From Ophioderma brevispina (Eukaryota > Echinodermata > Ophiuroidea > Amphilepidida > Ophiodermatidae), in contig JAMKCH010079226.1 of NCBI GenBank assembly GCA_023653785.1, forward strand, positions 1-64,000: 64,000 nucleotides of DNA. The letters run 5' to 3'. Positions 1 to 13,432 of the stretch are shown piece by piece. The translations under genes and the position numbers were made by a program. The notes below the pieces were generated by a model. That model was not told the DNA's origin and made no database searches. It saw nothing but the letters and a program-made list of their open reading frames with translations. Every line of letters begins with the position of its first letter. The first letter of the stretch is position 1.

Positions 1-210
1 CAGAAAGAGAGAGCGGAGAAAGAGATTGTCAGCAATGACAGTAACAGATAGATGAGATAGATTCTTTCCATTGCACTAAGATTTTTTTCTAATGAACACA
101 TTTCTCTTCTCCTTTTGTAACTACTGCCTTTTTGGAATACTATACCAACTAATGAGATGAGTTGCATGTAGCCCGTGGTTCTTATACTAAACCTCTCTCT
201 GTTTTGGCAG

Positions 211-309
211 GTTATCAATCTCACTGCTATCCCTTCACAAGAGACACTGCTTGCTACTTTGTATGCATTTCTTGCCAGTAATTGTAGTGCTTGATGGCGA
301 AGTGGATTG
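211..309 (+). CDS. Candidate internal exon, unknown gene
   Basis: A strong acceptor (pyrimidine-rich run ending TTTTGGCAG at 201-210) and a strong donor (TTG|GTAAGTTTT, GT at 310-311) bracket 99 bases, a multiple of three. With one leading base the interval is open for 32 codons and ends ...VVLDGEVDW; the frame starting at base one also reads well (VINLTAIPSQETLL) but meets a TGA after 26 codons. I do not recognise either peptide. It could be a non-coding RNA or UTR exon. The splice signals are the main support. Confidence 0.3.
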
Positions 310-3300
310 GTAAGTTTTGTAAGCGATCGATGAAGTACTGATTTCATATTTTTACCTTAGATTTACCAGTGGTCATGATTGCCCTTGCGCTCATTCCAGC
401 TGCAACAAATGACCCAACTCAAACCGAGATTAAGGACAAGAACCATTTTCCGGATGCCAGTTCACGAGTTACTGGGGTGCAACATAAATTCGATAAACTG
501 ACCAAAATATGAATAAAATTTGTCATTATCAAGTAGGTGATGGTGGTGAGATTCACGGGACGAGGTACGAAACCACAGGAATGACACCTTGAATATATAA
601 ACCAAGAACCTTGGCAAGGTGTGGCCAACCTTGTGGTGGGGGAGAACAAAGAAACGGGAACCAGACGGACGGGGGAGGGTACAAGTGAAGGACAACCAGA
701 CTGCAATAGAAATGCAGCTAACAAGACATAGCCTTCTAAGCAGCTGTGAGCTACAATGCTGCACAGACAATGTACAACTTAATAATAAAAGAGCAAAAAC
801 AAACAGCCGTTACAACAAAGAAAATATAGATCACCAGACACAAAGTGGCACTATAATAAATTTGTCTACATTACAAAAATAAACAGAAAAACAACCGACT
901 TTTCGAACAGACCAGTTAACGCAGTATACTTGTGACTTTTCTTTTGTTAAATTAGACACACAGTCGCAAAATTGACACAAGTCATCACTGAATAAGCAAT
1001 CATAAAACTTGGGAGTCACATAAGTATACCTCAGTTAGCACACATATGACGTTCTTTCAAGGATAAATACACACAACAAGCTAAAAAAATACACACGATA
1101 ACAAAACTTGATGAGATCAGCGAGGTTTTAATGCAAGATATGAGTTATTAAAAAACTAAAATATTAAAATGCTGTTACACCAACTGCTTCTCCACAAAAC
1201 AACCTGTGTAGTAAACTGTCTACGAGACTGTGGCCTGAGGTTTCGATCCTAGCATGCTCTTCATCAAAGGCCATGATGCTCGAAGATCCGCTAGGAGCGA
1301 ACTCATTCCAGGCAAACATTAAAAAAATCTACATACATGTGGGCGAGGCGCGATGTCCGATTTAAAATGCGTCGAAGTAGTATTAAGATATATTAATTAT
1401 CGCAGGTGTTCCCGTGACATTAGAGCGTTTTAATGTATGGACAATCTACCGGCCATCCCCTGGGGTTTTTTCCTATTGTGTTCCCATCCGTGTTGCACGC
1501 TCATTATTCTTGTTTCAGCACGGTAACGTACCATAGCCTCGTCCTAAAAGGTCCGGGGTTATTCTGTACATGTCAACGTGGACACCCATGGGGACTCTCA
1601 GTAACACCTGTATCCCTATCAGTGTGGCACACCCAGGTTTAGTCGAAGGAGGAAGGGGGGGGAGGGTGACCTTTTGTTGTTGGGGAGATCATGAAATTCG
1701 CGGAGTTGGTTGTCCCATTTTGTGCGTCCTGCAAGAGGGCACGTAAAATTGTCTTTGTAATGCATTGTCTGTTTGTGTTAACCCTAAAACTAATTGCCCG
1801 CTGCTTCCACATGCAGACATTTTCATGGATGCCACTTGCGTGTATGGTCCTTGGTGCCCCACAGTTACCCCTCTCCACCAGTGGGGTCCAATGTCATCTA
1901 GAGGTCATGGTCCCGCAAAATTGTCAGAATTGTAAATTGCTTCGTGTATCCACATATGTGTCGATCGATTTTCATAACCCGTGGATGAAATGGTCCTTGC
2001 GTAGTGTCCCACATGTCGGTGACCTCATGTGACCCCCCCTTTGTCCCTAGTTTGCTAACCGCGACGGCGACGACACCTTAACGTTAACGCTGTAATTTTT
2101 TGTTTTGGATTTAATGGCGTTCTAGGGAATAGAATGGCGAGCTCAAAGTTTGGGACTTTCTCACACGCCGCTGCCACGATCCAAAAAAAAGTGGTAATAA
2201 AAAAAAATCGATAAAATCTCGATACCGTGGCTCATATACCACTTTGTTGCAGCGTTCGTCTTTAGCCCACTAGCGCAAGTTCTATCCAGATGCCCTTAAA
2301 TATCTCAGTTCATTTGCTAACAAGCCCTTAATTTATTCCGGTATCACCCGTAACAAGTATAGAACTGTCAAGCACCTTATGACGGCGATTTGTTATTTTT
2401 CCATTGACCTTTGTAGTCGAAAGCAGCAGATTATTAAAAAATTGAAATTATGTTGTAACTATCGATCAAATAAGGTATAGCCTATGAATTCACGTGCACG
2501 TGATTGCATGCAGTAATTTTTATTACAAAATTAAAAGTGACAAAAACAATCTCGCTCATATTTGCGATAATTTTGGTTTTCCTTCCAAGTCTCTTGATCT
2601 GTAATCAACCTTAATGAGGCCAGGTGTCTCATGGTCCTTCTGTCGTATAGGCAATTGTGGTAGTTTTACTTCTGTTATGAATTAGGACGCGATTATTATC
2701 CATCAAATTTGACGTGTAATTAGTCCGACAGAATCCACCCATGTCCTTTGTCTAGACTAAAACACCCTAAGAACCATCAGACCACTAACATATTTAGATA
2801 GCAAATCAATAGACTGTCGACTAGCTGGGGTATAACATTTATCATAGTGGACATGAATGGTGGATGCTGATTGGTTAATGTCCCCATTAATATTTTCCCG
2901 TATTACCAGCGTAATTCTCCTTACTACTGGATTATGAGCCCGATTCGTAATGCTTACACCAAATCTCAATCGCCCTACTTTACAACATGCATTAACTCTT
3001 TTAGATGTAATGATCTTCGCATCTGTGGAAGGACGGTTTGGTCCATCTCCCTATGAAGAGCACAATCCAATAGGCCGTTTATTAATTCAACACATTGGTG
3101 TGACCATGCTGCCGTCAATCCCAAAACACATATTTCTACCTAGGCCTTGTCCCTGGTTCTTCTGTACAAAAACATTTTTAAAAGATTCACCTGTTGTTTT
3201 GGAGACCATGTGCTGGGTCTTTCAAAAGAGGTAAGTTAGGGGAGGTGTCTTTTCCCTAAGCCTACAAGTGCCTATGCCTAACACTGCAGAATTCAACAAA

Positions 3301-6300
3301 CTCTCACTGACTCTGGCATAGGCAAACACTACTGAATCACTGTTGGCCAGGAACATCTTGGTTAGGACTGCATTTTGGAATTGGGGGAAAATGTGTTTAT
3401 TGGACCATAATCAGGATTTGACCGGTTTATGTTACTGTGCAGTTAGTCCTAACTTTATGGCTTTGTACATTGAGGCCTCCTAGAAACAGCCTATAGGGTG
3501 GCCTACTGAGCTTTTTGGATTCTGTACTTGACTGTATATGTATCTGTGCTAGATTTCAGATTTAAATAATTTAATCCTACTCTATTCTTATCAAAAGCTT
3601 ACCACTTCAATGGTCGTACTAAATGATAATTCGTTTCCCCTCCGCCCCCTGTTGTTCTCATCGCAAAACGGGAAAAATTCTATTATTCGTCCAGGGTAGC
3701 GCATGGTCCATGTTATGGCCTGACCGTAAATTGAGTATGGACATAAATTTTCTGCTGAAAATGATAGATAAGGGTGTGTAGAATAAGAATTCTGCTGCCG
3801 GGTGCCACCCGTGCATCCTTGAGCATTTGAGAAATCCAAGATGGCGTCGCCATAATGATAATTATCGATTCAACCCTATATTATCAACTATTGAGTTAAC
3901 TAGAATACTTAGGACCCCATAAACAAATGCATGGCCTTGTAACATTGAACGCATACTTCCAATTCAAAATGGAAGCCCAAATCTCATATTTTAAAATACA
4001 CCATATAACAGCAATACCTGCGATAAAAATTAAACTGAAACACTTAAGATGAGTTTTAACATAAATAAATGTATTTCTGATACTTTTAAAAGTTGTAACA
4101 ACATGACGTCCATCAATATGGTCAGCCAAAAACGTGAATAATCTTCAAAAAATACTTTCCATCAGCAAAAAATTGTGTCCATACTCAACTTTACGTCACA
4201 TGAAGTTCTACCTGACTATATGGTTTGTTTCCAATATACATGAGGCTATAGGCAGTGACAAACATGGTAAAAAAAAAAAAAATAAACTAATAATAACCAA
4301 CAGAATTTCGCGGTTTCCTTCGGCTTTGCGCGCTCGAGAATATTCAATAATATAAGGTAGGCCGCCAGCCTATTTCAACTCCTCACATGACACCTTTGAC
4401 CTTGGCACGTGACCTTTGGACGTCATCAACTATGGCACGAGTTTGGTTCCAATTGAACTTCAACTTTCAATTGAGGTGAATTAAAAGAATAAAACAAATT
4501 TTAGTGACACAATCACCCACACACACATACCCCAACTTGCACAACGGATTGCTAATGGTCCTGCCAGCTATGTTGGCGGCCCACAAAAATGCACTGCACT
4601 TTATCTTATTAATTAATTGATATTGATCCAAGTGCTTCCAAATAATGGACATATATGACCCCTTGAATTTCAATAACATGTCAAGCATCCTTATACCAAC
4701 ATTTTGGCGAGCTAAAAAGCATGTCCTTGTTGGAGTCTATTAGGGAAGCTTTGAATGTTCAACGCATCATCTGTTTCTAGCACCCTGGTGCTGTTACACT
4801 AATACGCCTTCTTATATTTAACGCCAAGATTATATAAGTGATCTCGGCATATTGGTGTGATGTCTTGCTCATCTCTCCTTGGGACTAATCTACAAAGGAA
4901 GTAGAATCTTCCCATTTCGCACTATCGTTCAAGCTACTTCATCCTCTTATTTCTCCTCAATGAGCCAAAATTCATATTCGTTATTATCATGTGAATCTAA
5001 TTCGGAAAATGACAATACCATATATCTATGCAGGCTTAGTACTAGTAAAGTGGTAATATAAAGACAAAATTAAATTTTGACCTAGATTGTCTGTATCTAG
5101 CTAGCTAACACATATGGAATTCGACAACTTGGAGTTTCTCAAATCCAAGAAGCTATTGTGCCATCCATAACATAGGGCATATAAATATTACGACGAGCTA
5201 GGTTTAGAAAACCGTTGCCTGCACATGCAGATGCGTATGCTGTAAAACTGTGACTAAATTCCATCACCCTTTCCGACACTAAAACAACTTGTAGCGCTTT
5301 ACGTGCCTTGCCCACCGTATGAGTGAAATTAACCGTGTCGATATCGTTGAACTAAAGAAAAATCATGTTATAGTTAACATTGAGATTAAATTTCGCATCA
5401 AAGAATGGAATGATGAAACTGATGAATGTTAAAATTTTGCACGCCTAGTAAAAGTCAAACAAAGCTGAAATATCAGGGTTCATAATTGAAAATCTATACC
5501 ATTACCACTTGTTTGTATTATGGACCTGGAGCCAACATGATTTAGTCCTGCCCAATAAGAACACTATAAGAAATTCCTGTTAATTAAACACTACTCCTCC
5601 AGCATTGCATTATAAGAACCACTGAGTTGCTGTGTCCTCCACAGGACTCACATAGAGGTACATTCCATTAGCTGTTGGCCGTTAATGAAGACGTCTCTTG
5701 TCTTTCAAACACCCCTTTTCAAGGGAGTTCCATAACCGGACCCCTCTGACAACCCTTTTTTCTGACACCTTATGATTTCGGAAACCCTTCACGGAAAAAG
5801 CCACATGTTTATTCCGTTAAGGTTATCCGAATTCGTAATTGTTCAGAAAATGTGTCAGATGGACCAGTACGAAAACTCCCCCCCCGCTTTCAAAGTGTGC
5901 AATGGAGCTGGAGCTGCAATGCATTAACATGGCTGTGTGTATATATTTTACGCGCGATCATGTATGGTGTTAAAACGTCAAGAGATTCTATTTATATCTT
6001 TTCAAAAGTTTTATATTCCTAGTGTGGGAATACAATCATTATATGAGGGCATGGAAAATGATGATTTTAGCAAAACAGCCCGACCACAGTTTTCACTTTT
6101 TGACTATGCAAAATTCGTACTTTTTGTTTTCTTAATGGTTTCTTTTCTATTTCAGTTTGATGATACACAAAAAAACCTAGTGGACGACGGCCCGGGCATC
6201 GTCAAACCCGAGTATAATAATACGAGATTTGACGTAACTTTGTCTGTGCTTGCGACTTGTCTCTTTCGACGTGATATACTGTACTATAAATACACATTCA

Positions 6301-7140
6301 ATGTAACTATCAGTTGATTTTCTTCTTGATTAATATTCAAGTATACATACTGACAAACACAACATGATAAAATTTCTATCAGGATGAAGCATGATTATAA
6401 CTATATTTTACATTGTGATCTAACCAACTCAGGTCCTAATCTGTAATCTATTCAACGTCTAAATTGGCAAACCTCTCAATTACGCATTAGAGTGGTATTT
6501 TCAATCCCTAGCCTTCCCCTCAAAGTTGGAATTTGTATCATCTGGTGGAACGTGTTAGCCTTAAGGTAATATATGTGTACCCCCGGTTTATGTTCAATTC
6601 GATCTACTCTAGAAGATATTCATACTCTGAAGATATCATATTTGTTTAAATTCTATGCCTGTATACGGAGATAAATTACAACACAGTGGCTTTATCATGC
6701 TATGGGGCAACCGTAAATCTTTGCTCATATTGCTCAAACGTAGCATCAAATTTAATGAAATATTGGAATGAGCGTTTCTCAGAGGGTATTAGTGAACCAC
6801 AACAAACGGAACATGCTAAAATCCGAAATGCACCTTTAGTAAAATTGAAGGTGTGGCTGCTTACTCGTAGAAGCATTGTTTACTGGTTGGAGGCGAATGG
6901 TTTGACGGAATAGATGAGAAATGTATTAGTAAAGTACACACAGAAACACGATTAAAAAATATATATGTAAAGCCGGCATTATGTAACAATTACATATTTT
7001 ATGCGAAAGCTGGTAAATATACCGTACATAAACATTATTGAAAGTTATAACTACTATTTGATATGCATTATAGTTATTTTAATGTAAATTTACACATCGT
7101 TTTGTAAAAAATGAACACAACAAAGCATAAATAAATGAAA
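310..7140. other. No recognised gene or element
   Basis: Only short chance-level open frames occur, the longest 126 codons and listed separately. I see no domain motif, no terminal inverted repeat pair and no RNA gene. There are A-runs at 4269-4281 and short homopolymers. Distant regulatory sequence or old, unrecognisable repeats cannot be excluded. Confidence 0.5.
5937..6317 (+). CDS. Weak ORF; possible terminal exon from 6156
   Basis: The frame is open for 126 codons, close to what chance allows in a window this size. The better part begins after a good acceptor (TCTTTTCTATTTCAG, AG at 6154-6155): from 6156 it reads FDDTQKNLVDDGPGIVKPEY and runs to a TGA at 6315-6317, with no hydrophobic or low-complexity bias at its start. 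There is no recognised domain. A terminal exon of an unknown gene is possible, and chance is as likely. Confidence 0.15.
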   Translation: MYIFYARSCMVLKRQEILFISFQKFYIPSVGIQSLYEGMENDDFSKTARPQFSLFDYAKFVLFVFLMVSFLFQFDDTQKNLVDDGPGIVKPEYNNTRFDVTLSVLATCLFRRDILYYKYTFNVTIS

Positions 7141-7144
7141 CAAA

Positions 7145-8145
7145 CTCCATTACAATATGTGGTTTGGTAACCATTATGTAAATGCGCGTAAAAGTTTGCG
7201 AAGTTTACATAAAAATTATGTGAATGTCATGTCACGCCACGAGCGAGCTCGGCACTATTGAAAATGGAGGATCTTGGAGAGTGACGTAGCCCTCATGGAT
7301 CCGTGGGGATTGGGGACTTTATATTAACGTCTTGTTGCTTATATTAACGTAATTGTTCTATCTGTATCGATACGTTGGATTATACAATATAATCATGAAT
7401 TTTAGACCAGGGAATATGAACTGCTTATAATTCTCAGATGATGACATGGCGAAAAGTAAGAATTTATCTCAGTTGCAAGTTGAACACACAGGGTCAGTAC
7501 GTGTATACATAAAGTAAGTACGTGCGATTATAGTAGTAAAGCATTTTGCATATGAAGTTTGGGCTCATACGATACCACAAGTGTTTACCACGGTGTAGTA
7601 TTGTACAGGCATACAGCTGTCACTTGTAATAACTCGCCTCTCACACACCCCGGGGTAAGGTGCGCCAAATTGTTCAGTCCCTTATATACTGGTTGTTTTT
7701 TGAGCTGAATAACCTTGTTGAATTCTTGGCATATACTGAAGTGTCTGTGTGGACTAATTTTGTGTGAATTATTTAAAAAAAGATAAAAACCTTTTTTAAA
7801 AAAAATTTACATAATTGTTTTCACATGTTTACCTACTTTACATGTAAGCATTTTACATAATTGTGTTTCACATATTTCCATAATTTAATATTAAATGATT
7901 ACATAATTGAGTTCAAATATTTACCTAAATAACAAGTGGAAGATTACATCATTCTGACCAGAATTATTACATAAATTATGGTGTTTAAGTTTACATAATC
8001 ATTTGGTTAAATGTTTACACAACTGATAATACATAATTTTAGTGGCACTTTTACATAATTAATGTGTTACTTTTTTACATTTTACAAGTTTTACATACAT
8101 TTTACATAAAAATTATGGTGTTCCTGTTTTTTACATAGTAACATG
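7145..8145. repeat. Degenerate TTTACATAA-rich repeat block
   Basis: Variants of TTTACATAATT recur many times, densest from 7790 to 8140, where they are spaced very roughly 20-40 bases apart. Some are flanked by ATTATG, giving small palindromes such as TTTACATAAAAATTATG at 7206 and 8102. The block is very AT-rich and has no open frame. It looks like an old, decayed short-unit tandem array rather than a coding or TIR element. Confidence 0.6.
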
Positions 8146-8697
8146 CGAATTTAACACGGCTGTATAATTATTTCTCTTGGGTAAGTGGTATAGTTGTGTA
8201 TTGTTTGGGTACCAGCTACTTCTAAATTTGAGGTATTATGCAAGGAAATATTTTAATTCCAGATTGAGGTTCAGTGGTCTAGATGATCTCGTGCAGTATT
8301 TCAGGACAATATAAGGGGAAACCACTGAAACTTATCTGATCAGAAACAGAACAAGTCGAAATCTTCGATGTTATAGTACATTGCATTGAGAATGTACAAT
8401 GACTGGTGAATATTTGTCTAAACAATCACCCACTACCAGGCATTATGTTTCACATACAAATAATTTTAAACCAGTACAAGTCGGTCGAAAAGGCGTAAAG
8501 GTTTTGTAGATAGTCCCATTGATGGCATATTAGGCTTAGGTTTAGAGTTAGGTGCGTTAGCTTTAGACGTAGCATTCTATGCAAAAGCTCATTTGCAATA
8601 ACTTTCGGACTGTCTAATGAAAACTATCAAACAGGCGAGGTTCAAGCATGTTTTGCACCAAACTTCCTTATAACGTAACTCTATAGGGTCTGCGTGT

Positions 8698-9135
8698 ATG
8701 AGATCTGATATCTGTTCTGAAAGACCCCTATTTCAGGGATTCAAATTATGCAGATCAAATACTATTTGTTATAATAATAAAATTTACATTCTTAAATTTC
8801 CTTCCAGGACGGATCAGGTTCTTCTAGTTTTATACATCGCCTATCTCATCATGATGTACAAACTTCAATCCTGCATGATCGTTCGTTCTTCACAATCACC
8901 ACTTGTGGTCTGCAAACGGAACTTCAAGTACACTGCAGACAATCGACACCCGAGGCAATTCTTCCGAACTAAATGCATCATGAAAAGTGAAGAAGAAGGA
9001 GATGAGAATAAATTCCAATTGGAAAGTTATACCCACGGAATTTGCAAATCAACGCTAACCAGTAAAGGCAAGAAACAAGATATTGTTCAATTAAAACTTA
9101 TATTGACGACTAAACTTTCTAATATTGTAGGTTAA
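8698..9135 (+). CDS. Weak ORF with an embedded exon candidate
   Basis: A 145-codon open frame, the longest in the window, has no recognisable domain. A good acceptor (TTAAATTTCCTTCCAG, AG at 8806-8807) lies inside it. From 8808 a different frame runs DGSGSSSFIHRLSHHDVQTS and onward to TAA at 8970-8972; its composition looks more protein-like than the long frame. One of the two could be a terminal exon, or both could be chance. No neighbouring exon was found. Confidence 0.2.
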   Translation: MRSDICSERPLFQGFKLCRSNTICYNNKIYILKFPSRTDQVLLVLYIAYLIMMYKLQSCMIVRSSQSPLVVCKRNFKYTADNRHPRQFFRTKCIMKSEEEGDENKFQLESYTHGICKSTLTSKGKKQDIVQLKLILTTKLSNIVG

Positions 9136-9699
9136 TTTAAACCTGGATGTGTATGATAATAAGGTACCTAAATAAACTAGAACTCGGTTAATTTGAAACG
9201 AATAAGTCCTTATTTGATTGGCATATAAGTTTGCCTCAAGTAAAGAAAATATATCTTTTTCTGATTTGTTTCACGGAGAAGAAACACCATGGAATGATCC
9301 TACTTGTGAAAATTTATCTTTGTCTTCCTAACAAAGGTCAGAATCTCCACCCTAATGGAACTCGACACTACGTAATTTTGGTTTTGCCTCCTATTCAATT
9401 ATTAACAGGATCTTGTTTTGAATTGGGGAAAAAAGTCTAGAAGCTTACAAATTTATGTTGTTTATGAATCTAAGTTGGAATTACAAATGATCAATACTTT
9501 CACAAATGAATTTGAGATAAATCGTCTTGTATATTTAATGTATAACAATAGCACTGTTTTTTCTTCATTGTATTGGGATCTAATGAGCAAGAAAGATTCA
9601 TTTTTTTTCACCATTGTGGTATGTTTAACTTGGCAATTTTTTCTATATTGACAAAGATTGGGCACGCTTTTGATTACAAATAAAATAAATAAAGTTCGA

Positions 9700-9968
9700 C
9701 ATTAATAGCGCTTTTCCGTATATATCAAAGCGCTTTACATTTATTCCGCGGCCATTAGAATATGCTGACTACACTGCCGAGGCATCTCCTACCTCGTGCG
9801 CGGCGCTCAATGGACAGATGCCTAACAACTTCATTTGGCCATGGTGGAGAGAGGCACGCCGAGGTAAAGGGTTTTGCCCAGTGCCAACACATGTGGCCTT
9901 AGCAGGACTCAAACCCAGGACCTTAGGTCATGAATCGGTCGTTGAATCCACTGGACCACATTTGGCTT
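9700..9968 (-). repeat. tRNA-derived SINE with LINE-type GCGCTTT tail
   Basis: Read on the minus strand, the element starts with a tRNA-like head. Box A resembles TGGTCCAGTGG (complement at 9948-9958) and box B resembles GGTTTGAGTCC (complement at 9904-9917), the two internal RNA polymerase III promoter boxes. The body leads to a tail with GTAAAGCGCTTTGATATATA and AAAAGCGCTATTAA. Paired AAGCGCTTTG and AAAGCGCTAT motifs are typical of SINEs that borrow an L2/CR1-group LINE 3' end. The 3' end lies near 9700. Confidence 0.75.
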
Positions 9969-11401
9969 ACTTAATTACCATAATTACTGCACTAACACAC
10001 AACAGATAAACATAAAACTTATTGTCAATTTGAATCACCGAAGATGAACTTCGACCAAGGTCCTTTTGGGGTAGATACACATAATCCTCGCAGCTGACGA
10101 TCAGTGTATCCCCATATAAATAATTTTTACTATAAGAGGCAACTGCAATTGTTGTTGTTTTTCGCTTTTTGGTTCAAAGTATTCTTGGATTTCTGTGTGG
10201 TTTTTTTGTAGAAATTTGATGTAAACGATACTGTATTTACTTGAATTTTTACTATAAATGTGTATTTTGCCGTTTAATAAAGGGTATAATTTGCTTCTTT
10301 TCAATGTAACGCGTCAGTGGCATCTGCATATATGCGCTTTAATTGTTAGTTGTTATTATTATTATTATGACACCGATTGCATTTATTGCCATAGGCATGT
10401 AGACTATACATACAATAATTAAAATGACATAATTAACCCGCATCGTTTTTCCACTCCGTAATATGATGCCATATAATTCACGTCCGAATTGAAATATACA
10501 AGGTTTTCCCTGTGATACCACGCGGAGTTATTTATGTTCCTACATACTGGTATAAGAGGAAATTTTCGCGAGGTTTTATTTTCGCGAATTTCGCGAGTGA
10601 ACATAAAAACGCGAAAATAAAAACTTCTCGAGAAATTACTTTTTGTCCAATAGATTGTATTTGCATTGAATTTCAATACCGGGAAATTAAATTCTTGCCG
10701 TCATTTGCAAAATTGTTAAATCGCGAAAATACTGTACGCGGGAAATGTCCACTTCTACAAATAGTTGGGGGAAGTTTCCTACAAGCTTGTCCACAGATCT
10801 GACGAACAACGAAGAAACATCAATTACAATTTTCGGATGATATTAAGTCCCTCTAGAAGTGCCTGAAGGGTTCCTAACAAGATTGTCTTTGGTTTTAGTT
10901 GGGCTGCCTTTGCTGTTGCCTTTTGATGTCACCATACCAGATTGTCGAAAAGAGAGGTGGCACAGATTTACCCACTGACCTTCTTTCTAGCTCTGTTGTG
11001 GATTGCAATTTTTAACATATACTCTGGTGTGGGATTGTCCTATCCTAGGTATCTCCAACAAGATGTTATTTTGAGATTGCAAATCAATCTTTAAAATATG
11101 AACTCTTTAATGCATTGTTCATTGTACTAGCATGTGACTTAAATATTTACTAACATTCAAAACAAATAATACAATGACCTAAAAGAGTTTTGTACCTTTG
11201 CCCTCCTTCCTCCTAGTATTTATACCATTGGGTCTTTTCTTCTCGCTTGCGCCTCATCCTCACCTTAGCATCGTAAATTGTTGCCCAAACTACTATCATC
11301 AATATATTCTTCTTATTATTATTTCCTTCCTTCCATTTTCCTTTTCCTCCTCCTTCCATCTCTCTTTTCTCCTCCTCCTCTTTTTCGGGGTCAATTTTCT
11401 T
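9969..11401. repeat. Intergenic; TTTTCGCGA cluster at 10545-10745
   Basis: There is no gene. Between about 10550 and 10740 the sequence holds several TTTTCGCGA/TCGCGAAAA words in both orientations, including ATTTTCGCGAGG, ATTTTCGCGAATTTCGCGA, ACGCGAAAATAAAAACT and ATCGCGAAAATACTG. Such CGCG-in-AT clusters are common in small non-autonomous DNA elements of invertebrates. I could not fix its ends or a target duplication. The rest of the interval shows nothing. Confidence 0.45.
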
Positions 11402-11530
11402 ATCATCATCATCATCATCATCATCAATCATCATCAATCACCATCATCAATCATCATCATCATCAATCATCTCATCAATCATCATGATCATGATCATCAA
11501 TCGTCAATCATCATCATAACTTCCCCCTCA
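11402..11530. repeat. (ATC)n microsatellite, interrupted
   Basis: This is a run of ATC units with AATC interruptions, followed by a decayed tail of the same triplet to about 11600. Open frames here on both strands (His/Ser-rich or Asp-rich) come from the repeat and are not genes. Confidence 0.95.
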
Positions 11531-13117
11531 TGCGGCATCTTTCGTTATCATTGTCATGTCCACTAACATCATCATTCTCATCATCATTGTCCTCATCCTT
11601 ACACAGCAGGACCTAGTTGGTGATTATCATTCTACTATTAAAAAATCTAAAGAATATGGAATATGTCTCAAATTCAAATTTTCAGGACGACAATTATCTG
11701 AAAATCATTAATATCCACACAAGTTTTTCCTTTCACCCTTTAACTACCTGGAATATGGATTTTCACAATGATAGCCAACTTGTGAATCGAAAGTCCTTTA
11801 ACTATCTTAAGATGGTTAAAATGGTTAAAGGGCCCTACAGATTTAAAAATGTAAAAAAAAAAAAAGAAATGTGCTACCATCTCTCCGGATACTTTTTTCT
11901 TTTTCAAGGTGCAACACTAGACCTACCAGACACCATCATGCCTAACCCTACTAGCATTGGACCAGTATACCGGATACGAGACTAGTATCATATCAAGCGA
12001 GAGAAGGTATGTAATCAACATGTGAAGGTTAAATGGGAGGTATTCTACAAATAAAAGATAATAAGTTCCGATAATTGTTGGTAGAACACCTAATGAGATT
12101 TTAAAAGATATTTGTAGGGACAACATAGAAAATACTAACGAAAACAAGCGGTTCTCGATCCACGTGTTCCTGCCCCCTCATCGCGATCAGAAAAATGTTT
12201 AACATTTGACACCAGGTAGGTACACCACTTAATGCGAGGATGACAGAATTCTCCTTCAATCCACCCACATAACTTTGGCACCAATCTATGTACACCCTCA
12301 TATGGGCCTTGAATCAGCACAAATTAAATTACATTGTTAAAAAAAAAAAAAAATGATAGATTGAGAGAATTCCCTTTTAAATCACCAAGTCAGAGTAAAC
12401 CACATTATGAAACTTGGGCCAGTGGTTTTCTGACCAAGTTTGTAATAAAATTGGATGATTCAGCCCAAATTTATTGGATGAGCTAGAGTTGCAAAAATTA
12501 TTGGGCCAGAGCAAGTCGAGCCCAATATTTTAACAACTCTATAGCGAGGACCAATAAATATTGGGCGCAACTCACCAAAACATTCTTATCATTATCATGC
12601 GTAGGATCCGATATTTCGCGGTATCGGACACCTCACACAAAGCATGCTAATGGTATAAAATTGTATTATTTGGAGTCCACCACCAAATTGATTATATGGT
12701 CAAGCCATGGTTGAAAAAAATTGGGCGGACAAGTCGAGCCCAATATTTTTTCAAATACCATGCGAGCCATAATTTGGCATTGGACTGAAAAAAAGAATCC
12801 AATTTTCTCATTATTATGTTTTGAGAATCCTGTGTCCTATATTACTATACACATTTCATTTTGGCTCCTGTGTACTCCTCACACAGCAGTATTGGCTGAG
12901 TGTGAGGTGTATAGCCACCCTTGTTTACTGGGGGGACCAAAACTGATTTAATTAAAACTTTGGTTTAACTAACTACACCAAGAACCATAAAATAAGCTTA
13001 GAAGAAGAGCCTGGAATCTGCAGACCAAAAGTGGCCCAATAGACCTGTGAAACATGGTAACCAAACCCGCACATGGATCCACCAAAACAATGGGACCGGC
13101 CAAGAAGTGTACACCAC
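11531..13117. other. Intergenic, no recognised gene
   Basis: Apart from the repeat at 12876-12974, only fragments are seen. The words AGTCGAGCCCAATATTTT recur at 12510 and 12732, suggesting an old local duplication or two relics of one repeat. An A-run lies at 12339-12352. There are no coding signals. Confidence 0.5.
12876..12974 (+). repeat. Dispersed ~100-bp repeat, copy 1
   Basis: It begins TCCTCACACAGCAGTATTGG, contains GCTGAGTG and a GGGGGGACCAAAAC segment, and ends AACTTTGGTTTAACTAACTA. The same order of words occurs at 17956-18056, and a part in inverted orientation at 15741-15790. It is probably the conserved 3' portion of a SINE-like element. Here the copy is diverged and missing part of the GC-rich centre. 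Confidence 0.7.
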
Positions 13118-13432
13118 CAAAGGACATGAATCAACCTAACACCAGGAACCATCAAACACCATAAAAGGCATGTGACCAGCCAGGCAAGTCAATTAAAGAC
13201 CTCAAACCCCGGAACCACTTACCACTATGAAAACCACCAAAACATGGAACCACCAAACACTGGGAAACCACCAACATTGGAATCACCACACAATGGTAAC
13301 CACCAAACACTGGGACCACCAAACCATGGAACCAACAAAACACTGGTAATCCACAAAACACTGGGAACCACAAACCTGAACCATCAAACACTGGAACCAT
13401 CAAACCTGGAACAAATACAACTACTGGGAGCA
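13118..13432 (+). repeat. Degenerate minisatellite, ~17-19 bp unit
   Basis: Roughly fifteen variants of ACCACCAAACACTGGGA follow one another (for example around 13226, 13248, 13287, 13305, 13344 and 13360), some degraded at the edges (12985-13120). The Thr/Asn/Pro-rich open frame on the plus strand and the Val/Gly-rich frame on the minus strand are by-products of the repeat and are not called as genes. Confidence 0.85.

Noticed and set aside
9905..9968. Functional tRNA gene on the minus strand
   Set aside because: Box A and B are present but the arms are diverged and the head is fused to a SINE body and tail.
11213..11566. His/Ser-rich and Asp/Glu-rich open frames on opposite strands
   Set aside because: Both are translations of the ATC microsatellite and its pyrimidine-rich flank.
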